Source: Unio delphinus
Lineage: Eukaryota > Mollusca > Bivalvia > Unionida > Unionidae
Length of the DNA: 64,000 nucleotides
Reading direction: 5' to 3'
NCBI GenBank assembly: GCA_029339505.1
Contig: JAQISU010000036.1
Span: 1,704,501-1,768,500, forward strand
Below, piece by piece: positions 10,810-22,790 of the stretch; positions within the stretch are counted from its first letter, which is position 1; each line of letters starts with the position of its first letter. The position numbers and the translations under genes were made by a program. The notes under the pieces were generated by a model. It made no database searches and was not told the origin of the DNA. It was given only the letters and a program-made list of their open reading frames with translations.

Positions 10810-13435
10810 GATTCATAAGTGAATTGGTGAGATTTATACATAATCAATAAGTGTTTAACTGTAATATATACATAATCAATAGGTGTTTTGGTGTAACTTA
10901 TACATAATCAATAAGTGTATTAGCGTAATTTATACATAATTAATAAGTGTATTGGTGTAATTTATTCATAATCAGTGTGTATTGGTGTAATTTATACATA
11001 ATCAATAAGTGTTTAAGTGTAATTTATACATAATCAGTAAGTGTATTGGTGTAATTTATACATAATCAATAATTGTACTGTTGTACATTTACCTAATCAA
11101 TAAGTGTATTGGTTTTATTTTACCTAATTAATAAGTGTATTGGTGTTATTTTACCTAATCAATAAGTGTATTGTTGTACATTTACCTAATCAATAAGTGT
11201 ATTGGTGTAATTTTACATAATCAATAAGTTTATTGGTGTAATTTTACCTAACTAAAAACAGTATCGGTGCAATTTTACCTAATTATTAAGTGAATATGTG
11301 TAATTTTGCCTAATTAACAAGTGTATTGGTGTTATTTTACCTAATCAATAAGTGTATTGGTGTTATTTGACCTAATCAATAAGTGTATTGGTGTTATTTG
11401 ATCTAATCAATAAGTGTATTGGTGTTATTTGACCTAATCAATAAGTGTATTGGTGTTATTTTACCTAATCAATAAGTGTATTGGTGTTATTTGATCTAAT
11501 CAATAAGTGTATTGGTGTTATTTGATCTAATCAATAAGTCTATTGGTGTTCTTTTACCTAATCAATAAGTGTATTGGTGTTATTTTACCTAATCAATAAG
11601 TGTATTGGTGTTATTTGATCTAATCAATAAGTGTATTGGTGTTATTTGATCTAATCAATAAGTGTATTGGTGTTATTTGATCTAATCAATAAGTGTATTG
11701 GTGTTATTTGATCTAATCAATAAGTGTATTGGTGTTATTTGATCTAATCAATAAGTGTATTGGTGTTATTTGATCTAATCAATAAGTGTATTGGTGTTAT
11801 TTGATCTAATCAATAAGTGTATTGGTGTTCTTTTACCTAATCAATAAGTGTATTGGTGTTATTTTACCTAATCAATAAGTGTATTGGTGTTATTTGATCT
11901 AATCAATAAGTGTATTGGTGTTATTTGATCTAATCAATAAGTGTATTGGTGTTATTTGATCTAATCAATAAGTCTATTGGTGTTCTTTTACCTAATCAAT
12001 AAGTGTATTGGTGTTATTTTACCTAATCAATAAGTGTATTGGTGTTATTTGATCTAATCAATAAGTGTATTGGTGTTATTTTACCTAATCAATAAGTGTA
12101 TTGGTGTTATTTGATCTAATCAATAAGTGTATTGGTGTTATTTGATCTAATCAATAAGTGTATTGGTGTTATTTGATCTAATCAATAAGTGTATTGGTGT
12201 TATTTGATCTAATCAATAAGTGTATTGGTGTTATTTGATCTAATCAATAAGTGTATTGGTGTTATTTGATCTAATCAATAAGTGTATTGGTGTTATTTGA
12301 TCTAATCAATAAGTGTATTGGTGTTATTTGATCTAATCAATAAGTGTATTGGTGTTATTTGATCTAATCAATAAGTGTATTGGTGTTATTTGATCTAATC
12401 AATAAGTGTATTGGTGTTATTTGATCTAATCAATAAGTGTATTGGTGTTATTTTACCTAATCAATAAGTGTATTGGTGTTATTTTACCTAATCAATAAGT
12501 GTATTGGTGTTATTTTACCTAGTCAATAAGTGTATTGGTGTTATTTTACCTAATCAATAAGTGTATTGGTGTTATTTGATCTAATCAATAAGTGTATTGG
12601 TGTTATTTGATCTAATCAATAAGTGTATTGGTGTTATTTTACCTAATCAATAAGTGTATTGGTGTTATTTGATCTAATCAATAAGTGTATTGGTGTTATT
12701 TGATCTAATCAATAAGTGTATTGGTGTTATTTGATCTAATCATTAAGTGTATTGGTGTTATTTTACCTAATCAATAAGTGTATTGGTGTTATTTTACCTA
12801 GTCAATAAGTGTATTGGTGTTATTTTACCTAATCAATAAGTGTATTGGTGTTATTTTATCTAATCAATAAGTGTATTGGTTTTATTTTACCTAATCAATA
12901 AGTGTATTGGTGTTATTTTACCTAATTATTAAGTGAATATGTGTAATTTTGCCTAATTAACAAGTGTATTGGTGTTATTTTACCTAATCAATAAGTGTAT
13001 TGGTGTTATTTTACCTAGTCAATAAGTGTATTGGTGTTATTTTACCTAATCAATAAGTGTATTGGTGTTATTTGATCTAATCAATAAGTGTATTGGTGTT
13101 ATTTGATCTAATCAATAAGTGTATTGGTGTTATTTTACCTAATCAATAAGTGTATTGGTGTTATTTGATCTAATCAATAAGTGTATTGGTGTTATTTGAT
13201 CTAATCAATAAGTGTATTGGTGTTATTTGATCTAATCAATAAGTGTATTGGTGTTATTTTACCTAATCAATAAGTGTATTGGTGTTATTTTACCTAGTCA
13301 ATAAGTGTATTGGTGTTATTTTACCTAATCAATAAGTGTATTGGTGTTATTTTACCTAATCAATAAGTGTATTGGTTTTATTTTACCTAGTCAATAAGTT
13401 TATTGGTGTTATTTTACCTAATCAATAAGTGCAAG
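10810..13435. repeat. Satellite-like array, 31-bp unit, about 84 copies
   Basis: The unit is 'taatcaataagtgtattggt' plus 'gttatttgatc'. The 5' end (10.8-11.3 kb) is diverged and of variable length, while the rest is very homogeneous. Two main variants alternate, one ending TTTGATC and one ending TTTTACC. The rarer variant with 'ctagtcaa' occurs at 12521, 12800, 13017, 13296 and 13389. All spacings are exact multiples of 31 (279, 217, 279, 93), showing higher-order structure without indels. A diverged segment near 11275-11330 recurs at about 12921-12970. Confidence 0.97.
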
Positions 13436-13534
13436 TATCTGAGGTAAGAAACTTAAGCTGATAATAAGAAAATAACGAGGACATTAAATTCGCGTACAAG
13501 TCCCACAAGATAGACTTCATTCTACATGAAGCAA

Positions 13535-13970
13535 ATCCCATAAGGTAGACGTAATTGTACACACATAATTCCCATTAGGTAGGCACCAGTCTACGCTGAC
13601 AAATCCCATAAGGTAGATTCCAGTCTACACTGACAATTCCTATGAGGTAGATTCCAGTCTACACTGACAAATCCCATATGGTATATACCAGACTACACGG
13701 GCAAATCCCATAAGCTAGATGCCAGTCTACGAGGGAAAATCCCATAAGGTAGATTCCAGTCTACACTGACAAATCATATGAGGTAGATTCCAGTCTACAC
13801 TGGCAAATCCCATAAGGTAGATTCCAGTCTACACTGGCAAATCCCATAAGGTATATACCAGACTACACGGGCAAATCCCATAAGGTAGATGCCAGTCTAC
13901 GAGGGAAAATCCTATAAGGTAGATTCCAGTCTACACGGGCAAATCACGTAAGATAGATAGATAGATTCAA
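13535..13970. repeat. Minisatellite, unit about 34 bp
   Basis: About 12 copies of 'aaatcccataaggtagattc' plus 'cagtctacactgac'. Repeat starts at 13577, 13611 and 13645 give the period. Some units carry a 'gccagtctacgaggg' variant in a larger alternating pattern. Confidence 0.92.
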
Positions 13971-14545
13971 GTCAACACGCACATACCCAACAACAAGGAG
14001 CTAGACTCTAGTATACACGCGTAAACCGAACACTCACAAGTTATACGCCAGTCTTCATGTATATGCTTTCTGCAGCAACGCTGTAGCCAACTTTACGGAA
14101 GACTCAAGCTGATTATATCTACAAGTTGTCTGTACCGTAAACAATTTCGTGTTCCAGTAATTTTGTCTGGCCTACGGAAGGCATTCAAGTATTTTATACA
14201 GCTCTAGTTATGTATGCTGTATCTATTTATCTCGGACAACACTGGTTTGATAAATCTTCTATATTAAAGTACTGGTTTCTTCCATCTTGTTAGAGACACA
14301 ACATTATCGTTCCGAGATCCTACAAAGTTGAAATTGTGTAACGTCTCATGACTCGAATACGTGTATTATGAACAGGTCAAGTTGTTTTCTGTCTGAATTG
14401 CTCTAATCAGCTTAATGTGGATGCGCCTTTCTTGAGTAAAACGCATAATTGTTCTGGCGATTATTGGTAATTGAAATTGCTCAACAGCATCGATATGACA
14501 TAGAGAACGATCACTTATAGTACGTAATAAGTGAAAAGTTTGAAA
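13971..14545. other. No gene seen (intron 1)
   Basis: Unassigned non-coding sequence between tandem arrays. Confidence 0.5.
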
Positions 14546-14546
14546 T

Positions 14547-14702
14547 CATTACCTTAAACCTGTAATTTAAATTCTTATAATTTAATTATTACCTTAAACC
14601 TGTAATTTAAATTCTTATAATTTAATTATTACCTTAAACCTGTAATTTAAATTCTTATAATTTAATTATTACCTTAAACCTGTAATTTAAATTCTTATAA
14701 TT
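14547..14702. repeat. Tandem repeat, four near-identical 40-bp units
   Basis: 'accttaaacctgtaatttaa' starts at 14551, 14591, 14631 and 14671, so the period is exactly 40. The copies show almost no divergence, so this expansion is young. Confidence 0.97.
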
Positions 14703-14984
14703 TTGCAATCTTTAACTTAGCAACAGATAAAAATTTAAAGCAACAGGTTTGGTAAAATTAAACAAATGATTATTGTCCTAGAATAAAAAGTAAAAATTTA
14801 AAACGCATTTACAATATTATGAATTAAATCCCAAATAGTCATAAAAGTTGTGTCACAAGTCCAAGCGTGTAGTGTATATGTGAATTCAAGTGGTGTTCCG
14901 AATAAATTCCAATTTTAAATCTGTAATATATGCAGTAGTCTCGAATGTAATAATGTGCCAACAGTCTTTATTTATTACAGAAAT

Positions 14985-15145
14985 ATAATCACTCACATAA
15001 CCCACTGTATTCAATAATTAGTATTGAACGGTCAGCTAAAGAAGTACTCACACAACCCATTATATTTAATAATTTGAATTCGACGGTCAGTTAAAGAAGC
15101 GCTCACATAACCCATTGTATTCAATAATTAGGATTCGATGGTCAG
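14985..15145. repeat. Three diverged units of about 56 bp
   Basis: Each unit reads approximately 'cactcacataacccattgta' then 'ttcaataatt', followed by a 'gacggtcagttaaagaag' phrase. Confidence 0.8.
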
Positions 15146-17124
15146 TTTCAGCTTCTTTATCTCTGCATTCTATTAATTAACCTAAAGCTTTAAATGCACA
15201 TAAATAGTGCAAAATCTTCTGCATATTTCAGAATTTTGCTAGATATGAAGTGTTACTTACTTGTATAGGAAGTGTGAGGTAGACAAACAATGTATCTGTT
15301 TTACAGACTGGTACCCTTTGTATATGTTGTGCAAATATTGATGAGTCTATCGTACCTTAGAAAGGCAAATATTATGGGAGACACAGGCAACATGTGTTAT
15401 CAATATATTGTATTCAGCAGTAACAAAAGAATTGTACAACCATATTCGCCTAGGATTATAAGGAATTGACGACCATTATTAGAATGGAGCTGTGTTTATT
15501 AGACAGACAAACATCCAGTACCCAAACATATTGTTCTGATTTGTAGATCAAACGTAATTGCTTTTAACCATTAAATTAGCTTCGGGAAAACAATCATAAA
15601 TTGAGTTAAACGAAAAAAATAATTCCATATCGGAATGACAAATCTCAGGTAAGAGCCCTGAGATGCTTGAGCGATGATCATAAAGTCAAGAATGTAAACG
15701 TGAGGTAACTAACTGTATGTACTGACTAACACATCAATAATGTAAACGTCAGGTGACTTTATGTACATTAGTAAACATTAGATGACACGTCAGCTGATTG
15801 CAGAACAAAGGAAAACTACCGCTTTTCTGACTCGTAAGCTTTTAAAGTAAATTGGTGATTGGGGTATTTCGACAGTAATGCAAAGTCATTTGACAAAAGT
15901 TATATCATTCATGGGAAATCGTGATGCATTGTGATGCTGATTCACACATTTGTATATATTTAATATTATCAGAGTGAAAAGTTTTATTAACGAGTTTGCG
16001 CGTGAATGAAAAGTCGAAAGGATTGGTTTAGTTTGGACCGGCATGATATTAATGAAATAATACAATGTTTGGTCGTGAAGCTTGGTAATGTACTCCTTGT
16101 GTAAAATCGTTATAGATATCTACTGTGAAACCAGACATGCATAACAAAATGCACAAGATTCATTTAGTATTTTAAAAAAAAAAATATTTTACCAGCACTA
16201 AGAAAAACAATTAGCTTTTTCTCACCTTCTTTTATTTAATGATTTTATTTCTGTTTGACGATATGCAATGTACGGAGACACTTCCATGACGTTCAAATTA
16301 GTTTGCAGCAATTTCATCGCGTGCAATAGTCTGATAATGTGTACAAATGTGATGATAATCCGATTGTTTTTAGTATGTTTGGGACGATATTGACCATGCA
16401 TAGTTCTTGCGGGTACCTCGGTTTAATTGGTCGATATTTTCCTCACCATACATCTTAACGTTAAGAAATTTTAAAAAAGAAGATTTCGCAGTTTTTGTTT
16501 GCTAATTTCGACAATATATGTTCTAATAGAACCTTTGCTTACATAAAACGTTCATTCCAAAAGTACGCCTGAAAGTGTTTAGTTTACAGTGAGTTCAAAT
16601 ATAACAGTGACTGGAACCATAGTCATCGGTGATACGCCAGACTTCACTCGTATAGATAGTCAACCAGTCGGTACTATTGAATTCACTAATTATACATTAG
16701 TGTTTGTGCCAAAGTTTTGAAATTCTGTGAGAAAAACTGTAACCAGACTTTACGTTTGCAAATATTGCTTTGCAAAATGCGTGAAGAAAAAGAAAACACA
16801 AATTGAGAATTTTCTCATATCTGAAATTTATTACACGAACCCCATTTACAATACAGTCTAGACTGGCCTCGATTACTGACGTCATACATGTAATGCCCAA
16901 GCAATGCAAATTCGCCTTAATGCGAATTGCCCGAGGTGTCTTGTTTTGGCTTTGAAAGGATTTCATTTTTATACTATATTGGCAAGTCAGAGACCTAGCC
17001 TTTTCTACCCATCCACCCACCCACCCAACTCTCACAGCCAAAACAGCAAAAAGCATACCAAAATAAACGAAAGAAACTTTCTATTTGCAAAGAATATCAA
17101 TAAAAATATACATCCAAATCAAAC
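15146..17124. other. No gene seen (intron 1)
   Basis: Unassigned. It contains a weak duplicated phrase (around 15690-15760, 'atgtaaacgt(g/c)aggt') and a CCCA-rich stretch near 17010-17025. A 119-codon minus-strand open frame (16697-17056) has no recognisable domain and is probably chance or repeat-derived. Confidence 0.5.
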
Positions 17125-17634
17125 ACCTATCTTCCTTCATCTAAACAGTCACACACGAATGTAATAGTTGATACATTGTATGACTTACAAGTGAAAACAA
17201 GCTTTACCACTGATGACAGCTTTAGTCCCCACCGTATGACTGGTATGTGGTAGGTGACACCAGATTTCGCCATCGATTGATAATGCTAACCTAGGTTAAT
17301 TTTGAAATTGGTGAAAAACAAAAAAATAAATGCCTTAAAACCCCGCCAGGCAACAAAAGTTAAAGACATTTTTAAATAAACAGCCGACGTAAAACGAAAT
17401 TACCCCACGGTTTGATGCTAGGTTTTATTCAGTGACCTGAAAATTATTCGCCCTTCTAAACCGAGTGCCTCATATATGCAAATGCATAATCACACGTAAC
17501 AGTTTATTTAGAGATATTATCTAATAAACAACAACAACCAACAAGATATTCTTTGCTTTATACAACAGCTATGTACTCAAGATTATATTACAAAGGCTTA
17601 TGTTTATGACAACTTGAATAGCAGGTCAGTGTGT

Positions 17635-17813
17635 TCACGTAGCGTGTCTTTCACATTTAAACGAGAAGACTTGTTTTCATATACCAGGTTGAGCCGCCTT
17701 TCACATAACTCCAGAGACATTGTAGACTTATTCATTGCACGGAGGTTCATAAAAGGGACTTTATAGAATTTTCGTCATTTAACATGACAGAATTTGAGTC
17801 ATTTAATAATATC
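17635..17813 (+). promoter_or_regulatory. Conserved block upstream of exon 1b (putative promoter/5'UTR)
   Basis: Begins 'ttcacgtagcgtgtctttca' and continues with 'aaacgagaagacttgttttc' and 'gccgcctttcacataactc', all shared with the exon 1c block and, with changes, the other three copies. A TATA-like ATAAAAGG lies at 17749-17756, about 60 nt before the chosen ATG. An in-frame upstream ATG at 17784 lies inside this block, but exon 1a has no counterpart to the extra ten codons. Confidence 0.6.
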
Positions 17814-18062
17814 ATGGTTCTGAAATTTCTCATTCACATTTTGATAGTTTTATGTGTCACGAATATCATGAAATGTGAACTGAGTTCAACGTGTGTTTAT
17901 CAAGAAACAACTCTACTACCAAATCCTTATGTGAAGATCCGAGAATTTTTCAACGTCAGCACGGAGAAAGGTTTGACCGACATTTTGCATAATGTCACGT
18001 ACCACTACTATGAAGGTGTACATTGTGAAGAAAAGGATGCGAATTCTCAAATATGTCAGACA
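17814..18062 (+). CDS. SLC39A4-like: Exon 1b of a ZIP4/ZIP12-like zinc transporter (signal peptide exon)
   Basis: Encodes 83 residues, the same length as exons 1a and 1c and without gaps in their alignment. Residues 1-20 form a signal peptide (MVLKFLIHILIVLCVTNIMK). Cysteines lie at 14, 21, 27, 71 and 81. Sequons are NVS (47-49) and NVT (60-62). The block YYEGVHCEEKD (65-75) matches the other copies. The donor is ACA|gtaggt, phase 0, directly before a CT microsatellite. The ATG at 17814 is preferred over the in-frame 17784 because it aligns with the starts of 1a and 1c and places the hydrophobic core properly. It sits in copy A of the segmental duplication, where downstream exons 2-3 appear to have been deleted. 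If used, it must splice about 30.7 kb to exon 2 at 48738. Confidence 0.75.
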
Positions 18063-18064
18063 GT

Positions 18065-18067
<3 letters not shown>

Positions 18068-18140
<73 letters not shown>
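18068..18140. repeat. (TC)n microsatellite at the exon 1b splice donor
   Basis: A TC run beginning at about intron position +5. It is also present at exon 1c. Confidence 0.97.
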
Positions 18141-18143
<3 letters not shown>

Positions 18144-18421
18144 ATATTTCGTTTTCTAAAAAATATTATTTAAATAATTTTATACCAGAAGTAGCAAGTA
18201 TTTTTGCTGAAAAATATTTCCATGAAATTCATTAAATATTTAAAATTTAAAACTTTAATATTAGTAATTGATGAAAATAAAAGTCATCGCAAAAACTGAC
18301 GAGTAAAGGATGAAAAAAAAAAACTATTTAAAGATAAATTATTCCAGAAGAGGCTTAGGCTATGACAAGAATACAACTGTAATTTACCCAACTTACCAAA
18401 TATTGTTTCATGGTGCACTAC

Positions 18422-18808
18422 TTATGTAAACAATTTCCTCACTTTCGCAATGAAACCTTTCTTCCTCTTATTTCCCTTGTCTGGAATCCAGTCAGGATGT
18501 CCCATATATCTGAATGTTTCCTCCATCTTCATCCAGTTTTGATTTAGTTTGTCAAAGTCCTCTTTTTTCTTCTGTATGTTGTCTTTGTCCTTTCTCTCCT
18601 TTTCCCAGTTATCTTTCATCTTCTTTACCTCCGCTGTCAGTACGTTTCTCATCATGTTTTCAGCTTTTGTTATTTGCTGTAGCCTCCACTTTGCAAAAGC
18701 CACTCTGTGAAATTCTCTATTTGTTCTATATATAAAAACACCGGACTTTGTATGGTGTTTTGATAAAGGTATTGTGCTTTTCAAGACGTTCAAACAATAT
18801 TCGTCCAC
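18422..18808 (-). pseudogene. C-terminal piece of an unidentified antisense gene, copy A
   Basis: A 128-codon minus-strand open frame. Its C-terminal half is charged and probably coiled-coil (KKMKDNWEKERKDKDNIQ), followed by WMKMEETF and a basic tail ending KVRKLFT. The same frame is recognisable in copy B (35365-35595 and just upstream). There it has a single-codon loss, many substitutions and an AT microsatellite in the middle. No known domain is recognised with confidence. It may be the last exon or the C-terminus of the gene whose earlier pieces lie at 18932-20648. It lies about 360 nt downstream of exon 1b, tail-to-tail with it. Confidence 0.45.
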
Positions 18809-18931
18809 GGCATCGATGACGACTTTGAAAGAGATTAAATGAGTTGTTTTCGCATGGGAAGAGAAGCTTTAGCCAGGACGGATAACATGTCCCCATGTTT
18901 GGCTAAACGAGAAAGCAATCTTTTCCCCTTT

Positions 18932-20648
18932 TCATTTCTTTGGGGTTAGAGCTGGGATGATTTCTGGGGGTGACATCTTTGGGTATTCTGGAGCACAGAA
19001 ACACTGATTCCCAAAGCTTGCCACAAGTCTTTTAATACTGTAATATGTCGCAACATGGTTGTCTTTACGTCGTATCAACTTTATGACAGGTAATAAACGT
19101 CTAGGAGGGACTCGCAACGGACTCAGTCGGGAAAGTTCTTGCTTGGACAAATCCAGATAAATCTGTAACATGCCCGATCTCTCTTGGATTTTGATTTTGG
19201 GGGCAAGTACGTTGTAAGCAGCTGTCACTGCCGCTAAAGAGAAGAGGGTGTCAGTACTAGAAGAGAAGTATTTGAATGGGTTTCCATTGCTTCATCAACT
19301 AACGAAGAACGTGTGTCAAATTCGATTGGGCTGGCATCACCAGCAATGCAGAAGTGAAACAGCCTGAGGTTACTAAAGACGCAGATACCGTTGCTTCAAG
19401 TTGTGGTTTTCCAATGCAAGGTTGCGCCCTGGCCGAAATGCCATCTTGCTAGTAGATGTTTTGGGAAACATTTTTGTATTTGGGCTTTTTTTTCTGTTAC
19501 CTGGTCTTGACACCATGCTTTTTTTCTTTTGATGTCGGCTTTTTTGTGAGTGTTTTTTTTTTTTTGTTCTTTTTCTTGATATAACTTTAGGGATACTGTG
19601 ATCCCGTTTTAAGAGGGAACGAATGACACTTTATTTGTGTGTCGATGCAAAGATCGTCCAGTTGCATCAAGGCACTTTTGTTTCTGTCAAATGTGAATGA
19701 TATCTTGCAGTAATTGACGTGATGTCCCCGTAAACCTGTGTAAGAGTTCTTTGAAACTGGCTTCTAAGACTCGAGCACATATTTGGTGACTGTTTTCGGG
19801 ACTGATGCCGCACATGACACGAATCAATTTGACGGGAAGCTGATTGAAGGGATGTCTTGTTGACCATGTGTGTGACACACACAGTGTCAGAGGATTTTAT
19901 AAACGTTTTGTTGTTGTTAAGTAGATAATGGGGACGTGTACACACGACAAGCCCTTCATCCTGGCACCACTGGGGAAACAAATGGGTAGGAAATCGCATA
20001 TAATCGGGGGTGTAAGGTATAAATGCACGAAATAATTGGCGTGTGGGGTTTAAATGGCATTTTCGTATGCACGAGTCAGCCAAGGCGTTCCTAATCGTTT
20101 GGCTGAGACTTGTAATTACGATTTATGTTATTCAAACGAGACCACTTAATAAACTTTGAGACTGATGGTGCGATGTGCTTTACTTTTTTTAAACAAATTT
20201 TGAATTATGTAAATTACACTGGCATTACAATGATGTCATTTGCGCGTTAAACAGTATAATTTTTTCTTCGTCTTCTGCTAACATGTCGTTGAAAATGATC
20301 ACACATCTCGAACATAAATGGCCACTTCATTAGTCCTAGTCTCACACACCAACTTGTCCTGTCACGTTCATCTGTCCTGTGAGGATGTAAGTTACAAGCT
20401 ACACACACGACGTCGTACACATCTTCTGTTCCTAACAGTTGACGAGTCTTTTTCCTTGTAGAGGTCGAGGTGTATCTAGATGAAAACACAAGACTTTTAA
20501 CAAAATGAATCTCTCGTAGACATTTGAAGCCACCACTTTCATGCTGTATTTGGTGGTAAGTATTGTTCGTAAAGTATCCAGAAGGAATCGTCTTTAGAAA
20601 GTCAATAATACACACATCACATTTCGTCGACCCCAACTGATGGGACAC
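18932..20648 (-). pseudogene. Decayed antisense gene of unknown identity, copy A
   Basis: Three or more minus-strand pieces follow each other in different frames: 20247-20648, 19667-20083 (overlapped by a better-conserved frame at 19687-19878) and 18932-19228. All have homologues in copy B (37547 down to 35803). There the frame of the best-conserved stretches often differs from the longest open frame, which indicates shared and independent frameshifts. Phrases seen include DVYDVVCVACNLHPH, VMCGISPENSHQIC and RLLPVIKLIRR. I do not recognise the protein. Possibilities are an inactivated cellular gene or a gene from an integrated DNA virus or Maverick-like element. The small basic C-terminus would fit the latter, but this is speculation. 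Confidence 0.4.
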
Positions 20649-20754
20649 AGTTTTCGTAATAAGTGCTGGTAATCCTCCACCATTTGAACACTCTCATTGA
20701 TTTCCATTGATTTTCATGGATAGTAATATGCGTCGAAAAGATTTGCTTTCTTAT

Positions 20755-20818
20755 AGTATGTATGTATGTATGTATGTATGTATGTATGTATGTATGTATG
20801 TATGTATGTATGTATGTA

Positions 20819-20867
<49 letters not shown>
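20755..20867. repeat. Compound (TATG)n-(TG)n microsatellite
   Basis: About 17 TATG units followed by about 22 TG units. The equivalent site in copy B (37597-37790) is longer and interrupted. Confidence 0.97.
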
Positions 20868-20869
<2 letters not shown>

Positions 20870-21099
20870 ATAAATGTATACAACTATTATACCTTACACG
20901 GGTATATTCTTCTTTGTACACAAATAAACAAGTAGATGAAACATGTAATGCAAATTAAAAAAAAGTGGTCGCACAAACACGATATTACATGAATAAAACA
21001 ATATAGATACATATATAACACAACGAATGTGTTTTTCATTCTAAATCAACCCATTTAAAATAAATCTAAAATTATAGTTAGCAAATATGTTTTTTCATT

Positions 21100-21240
21100 G
21101 TTAGCGCTCTAATGATACTAGTTCTTCGCGCACTAATGATACTAGTTCTTCGCGCTCTAATGACAATAGTTCTTCGCGCTCTAATGATACTAGTTCTTCG
21201 TGCTCTAATGACACTAGTTCTTCGAGCTCTAATGGGATGC
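21100..21240. repeat. Five to six units of a 24-bp repeat
   Basis: The unit is 'gcgctctaatgatactagtt' plus 'cttc'. An 8-residue periodic open frame (MILVLRAL) results from the unit length. Copy B has only about two units near 38418-38456. Confidence 0.9.
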
Positions 21241-21489
21241 GTCCTAAAAAGATTACCTCTAGTAGGGCAAACATATTTTTTGCACTCTATTGTGATAAGC
21301 TCTAATGGTTTGTGCTCTAATCAGATGTTACCGCGACCACGACCCATCCTAGAAACAGTACTGTGCGAGTCATTCGTTTTAAGAAATATCTTCCCAACAC
21401 TAATTCCTCAAAAATAAATAAACAATATACATAATATAAACAAAACACTCAAATACATCGCAGCCAAAAAATTTAACATATACTTAAGG

Positions 21490-21860
21490 ATGTATGTATG
21501 TATGTATGTATGTATGTATGTATGTATGTATGTATGTATGTGGACTAGTGGTTAGAGCGACCATGTCAAATGCTGGAAGGGGGGGGGGGGCGCGGTCGCG
21601 GGTTAGAACCCCGGTCGATTCATACCAATAAAAATGGCATACACATTTTCATCGCTTGGCGCTCGGCATTAGGAGTCTAGTGTTAGGACTGGTCGGCCTG
21701 GTGTAAGGATAATGTGACTGGGTGTAACATAATGGTACATGTCTGCGGCATGATGCCCAAGTGATAGATATAACTATAAATTGCCACACTGTAGTCATCG
21801 TAGCGATATGAATGATTATCTTTTAAATCTACATTAAAGAATCCAAAATCACACACATAT
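21490..21860 (+). mobile_element. (TATG)n plus tRNA-derived SINE, copy-A specific
   Basis: A TATG run leads straight into 'tggactagtggttagagcga' (A-box-like) and a B-box-like 'ggttagaacccc' near 21602. The common body follows ('cgcttggcgctc', 'ggactggtcggcctggtg', 'aatgtgactgggtg') and ends near 'aatccaaaatcacacaca'. A run of about ten G interrupts the head. Copy B lacks this element and about 620 bp around it, so it inserted after the duplication or was lost from B. Confidence 0.8.
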
Positions 21861-22640
21861 GCATGTATCTATGATGTATGTATATATTTAGGTATCCATC
21901 CATACATGTATAGTTTTGTACCGATCGCCTGTATTAAGTTTCCATACTAAAATTAGTCCAACTTTTGTATACCACTATATACATGTCAATAATGCACAAA
22001 GAGGTAGCACTATAGCAAGAAAACATCGGTACATGACACCTAGGTGTGACTGATTTAATTTCAAGGCCAACAGCACGACGTGGAAGTTAATATACTGTAA
22101 TTTGATTGGACTAGTTGGTTCGTGGTCCATTCATTGTTCAAAGGTATTAGACTTTTGTGAACGCACATTCATGCTGAATTTTTAGGATATATTTAGTTGT
22201 TTTTAACTAATGCCACAGCAAATGTTTCTTACTAATGCCACAGCAAATCCTTTATACACTTCGGTCTAAAATGGATGCGGTGGCAAGATTGAATTACTTA
22301 AAAAAGGAGGCAACTAATGTAATAGATGTCCCTAGAACAAAGCACCAATATATCTGTTGGATTGACCATGGTGTAGATAGGGTTATCAAAGCCTTGGCTA
22401 ACGAAAGTGGTTCAATATATGTAAAGTTTAAGTCCTTTCAAGCCAACTTCAAGTTACTAACATGGATGGTGATATAGAATATATTGTCTACTCGTTCTAT
22501 CGATCTCAGTGCCATCTCATATTCTAAATTTTATATAAATTATTATACTCGCTAATGAATTGCAATTTTGTCAGCTCAATCCAAAATGGTGGCTGATGAC
22601 GTCGTTCTGAAATACGTTTATTTCTTACGGAACTTGTGAA
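21861..22640. other. No confident gene; 80-codon frame at 22235-22477
   Basis: The open frame at 22235-22477 is unrecognised. The homologous stretch in copy B (about 38830-39080) carries stops and indels, so coding constraint is not supported. The rest is shared, non-coding, duplicated sequence. Confidence 0.45.
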
Positions 22641-22644
22641 CGAC

Positions 22645-22790
22645 CATCCCATCCTTGATGGTTCAATGGTTAACGTCGTTTAAGCGGAACCCCTGGTTTG
22701 ATCGTTTCAACACTGCTGAGACTCGGTCAGTTGGGCAGCAATTTTGTTTCATTGACAAAGGCATTTTAATGTAATCTCATTTTGTAGCAA
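22645..22790 (+). mobile_element. Second tRNA-derived SINE family, partial
   Basis: A head with 'gatggttcaatggttaacg' (A-box-like) and 'ggtttgatcg' (weak B-box) is followed by 'ggtcagttgggcagcaattt'. A 'cattgacaaaggcattttaat' phrase (near 22751) resembles the central domain seen in several invertebrate SINEs. The duplicate in copy B lies at about 39250-39385. Confidence 0.6.

Noticed and set aside
10810..13435. CRISPR-like array of regularly spaced repeats
   Set aside because: The repeats are contiguous with no unique spacers, and the context is an animal intron. It is a tandem satellite.
16697..17056. 119-codon minus-strand open frame as a gene
   Set aside because: No recognisable motif, unusual composition, and overlap with a CCCA-rich stretch. 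No duplicate or splice evidence supports it.
17784..17813. Upstream in-frame ATG as the start of exon 1b (and the long extension from 34550 for exon 1c)
   Set aside because: Exon 1a has no equivalent. The signal peptide begins properly at the second ATG, and the 249-nt lengths agree only with that start.
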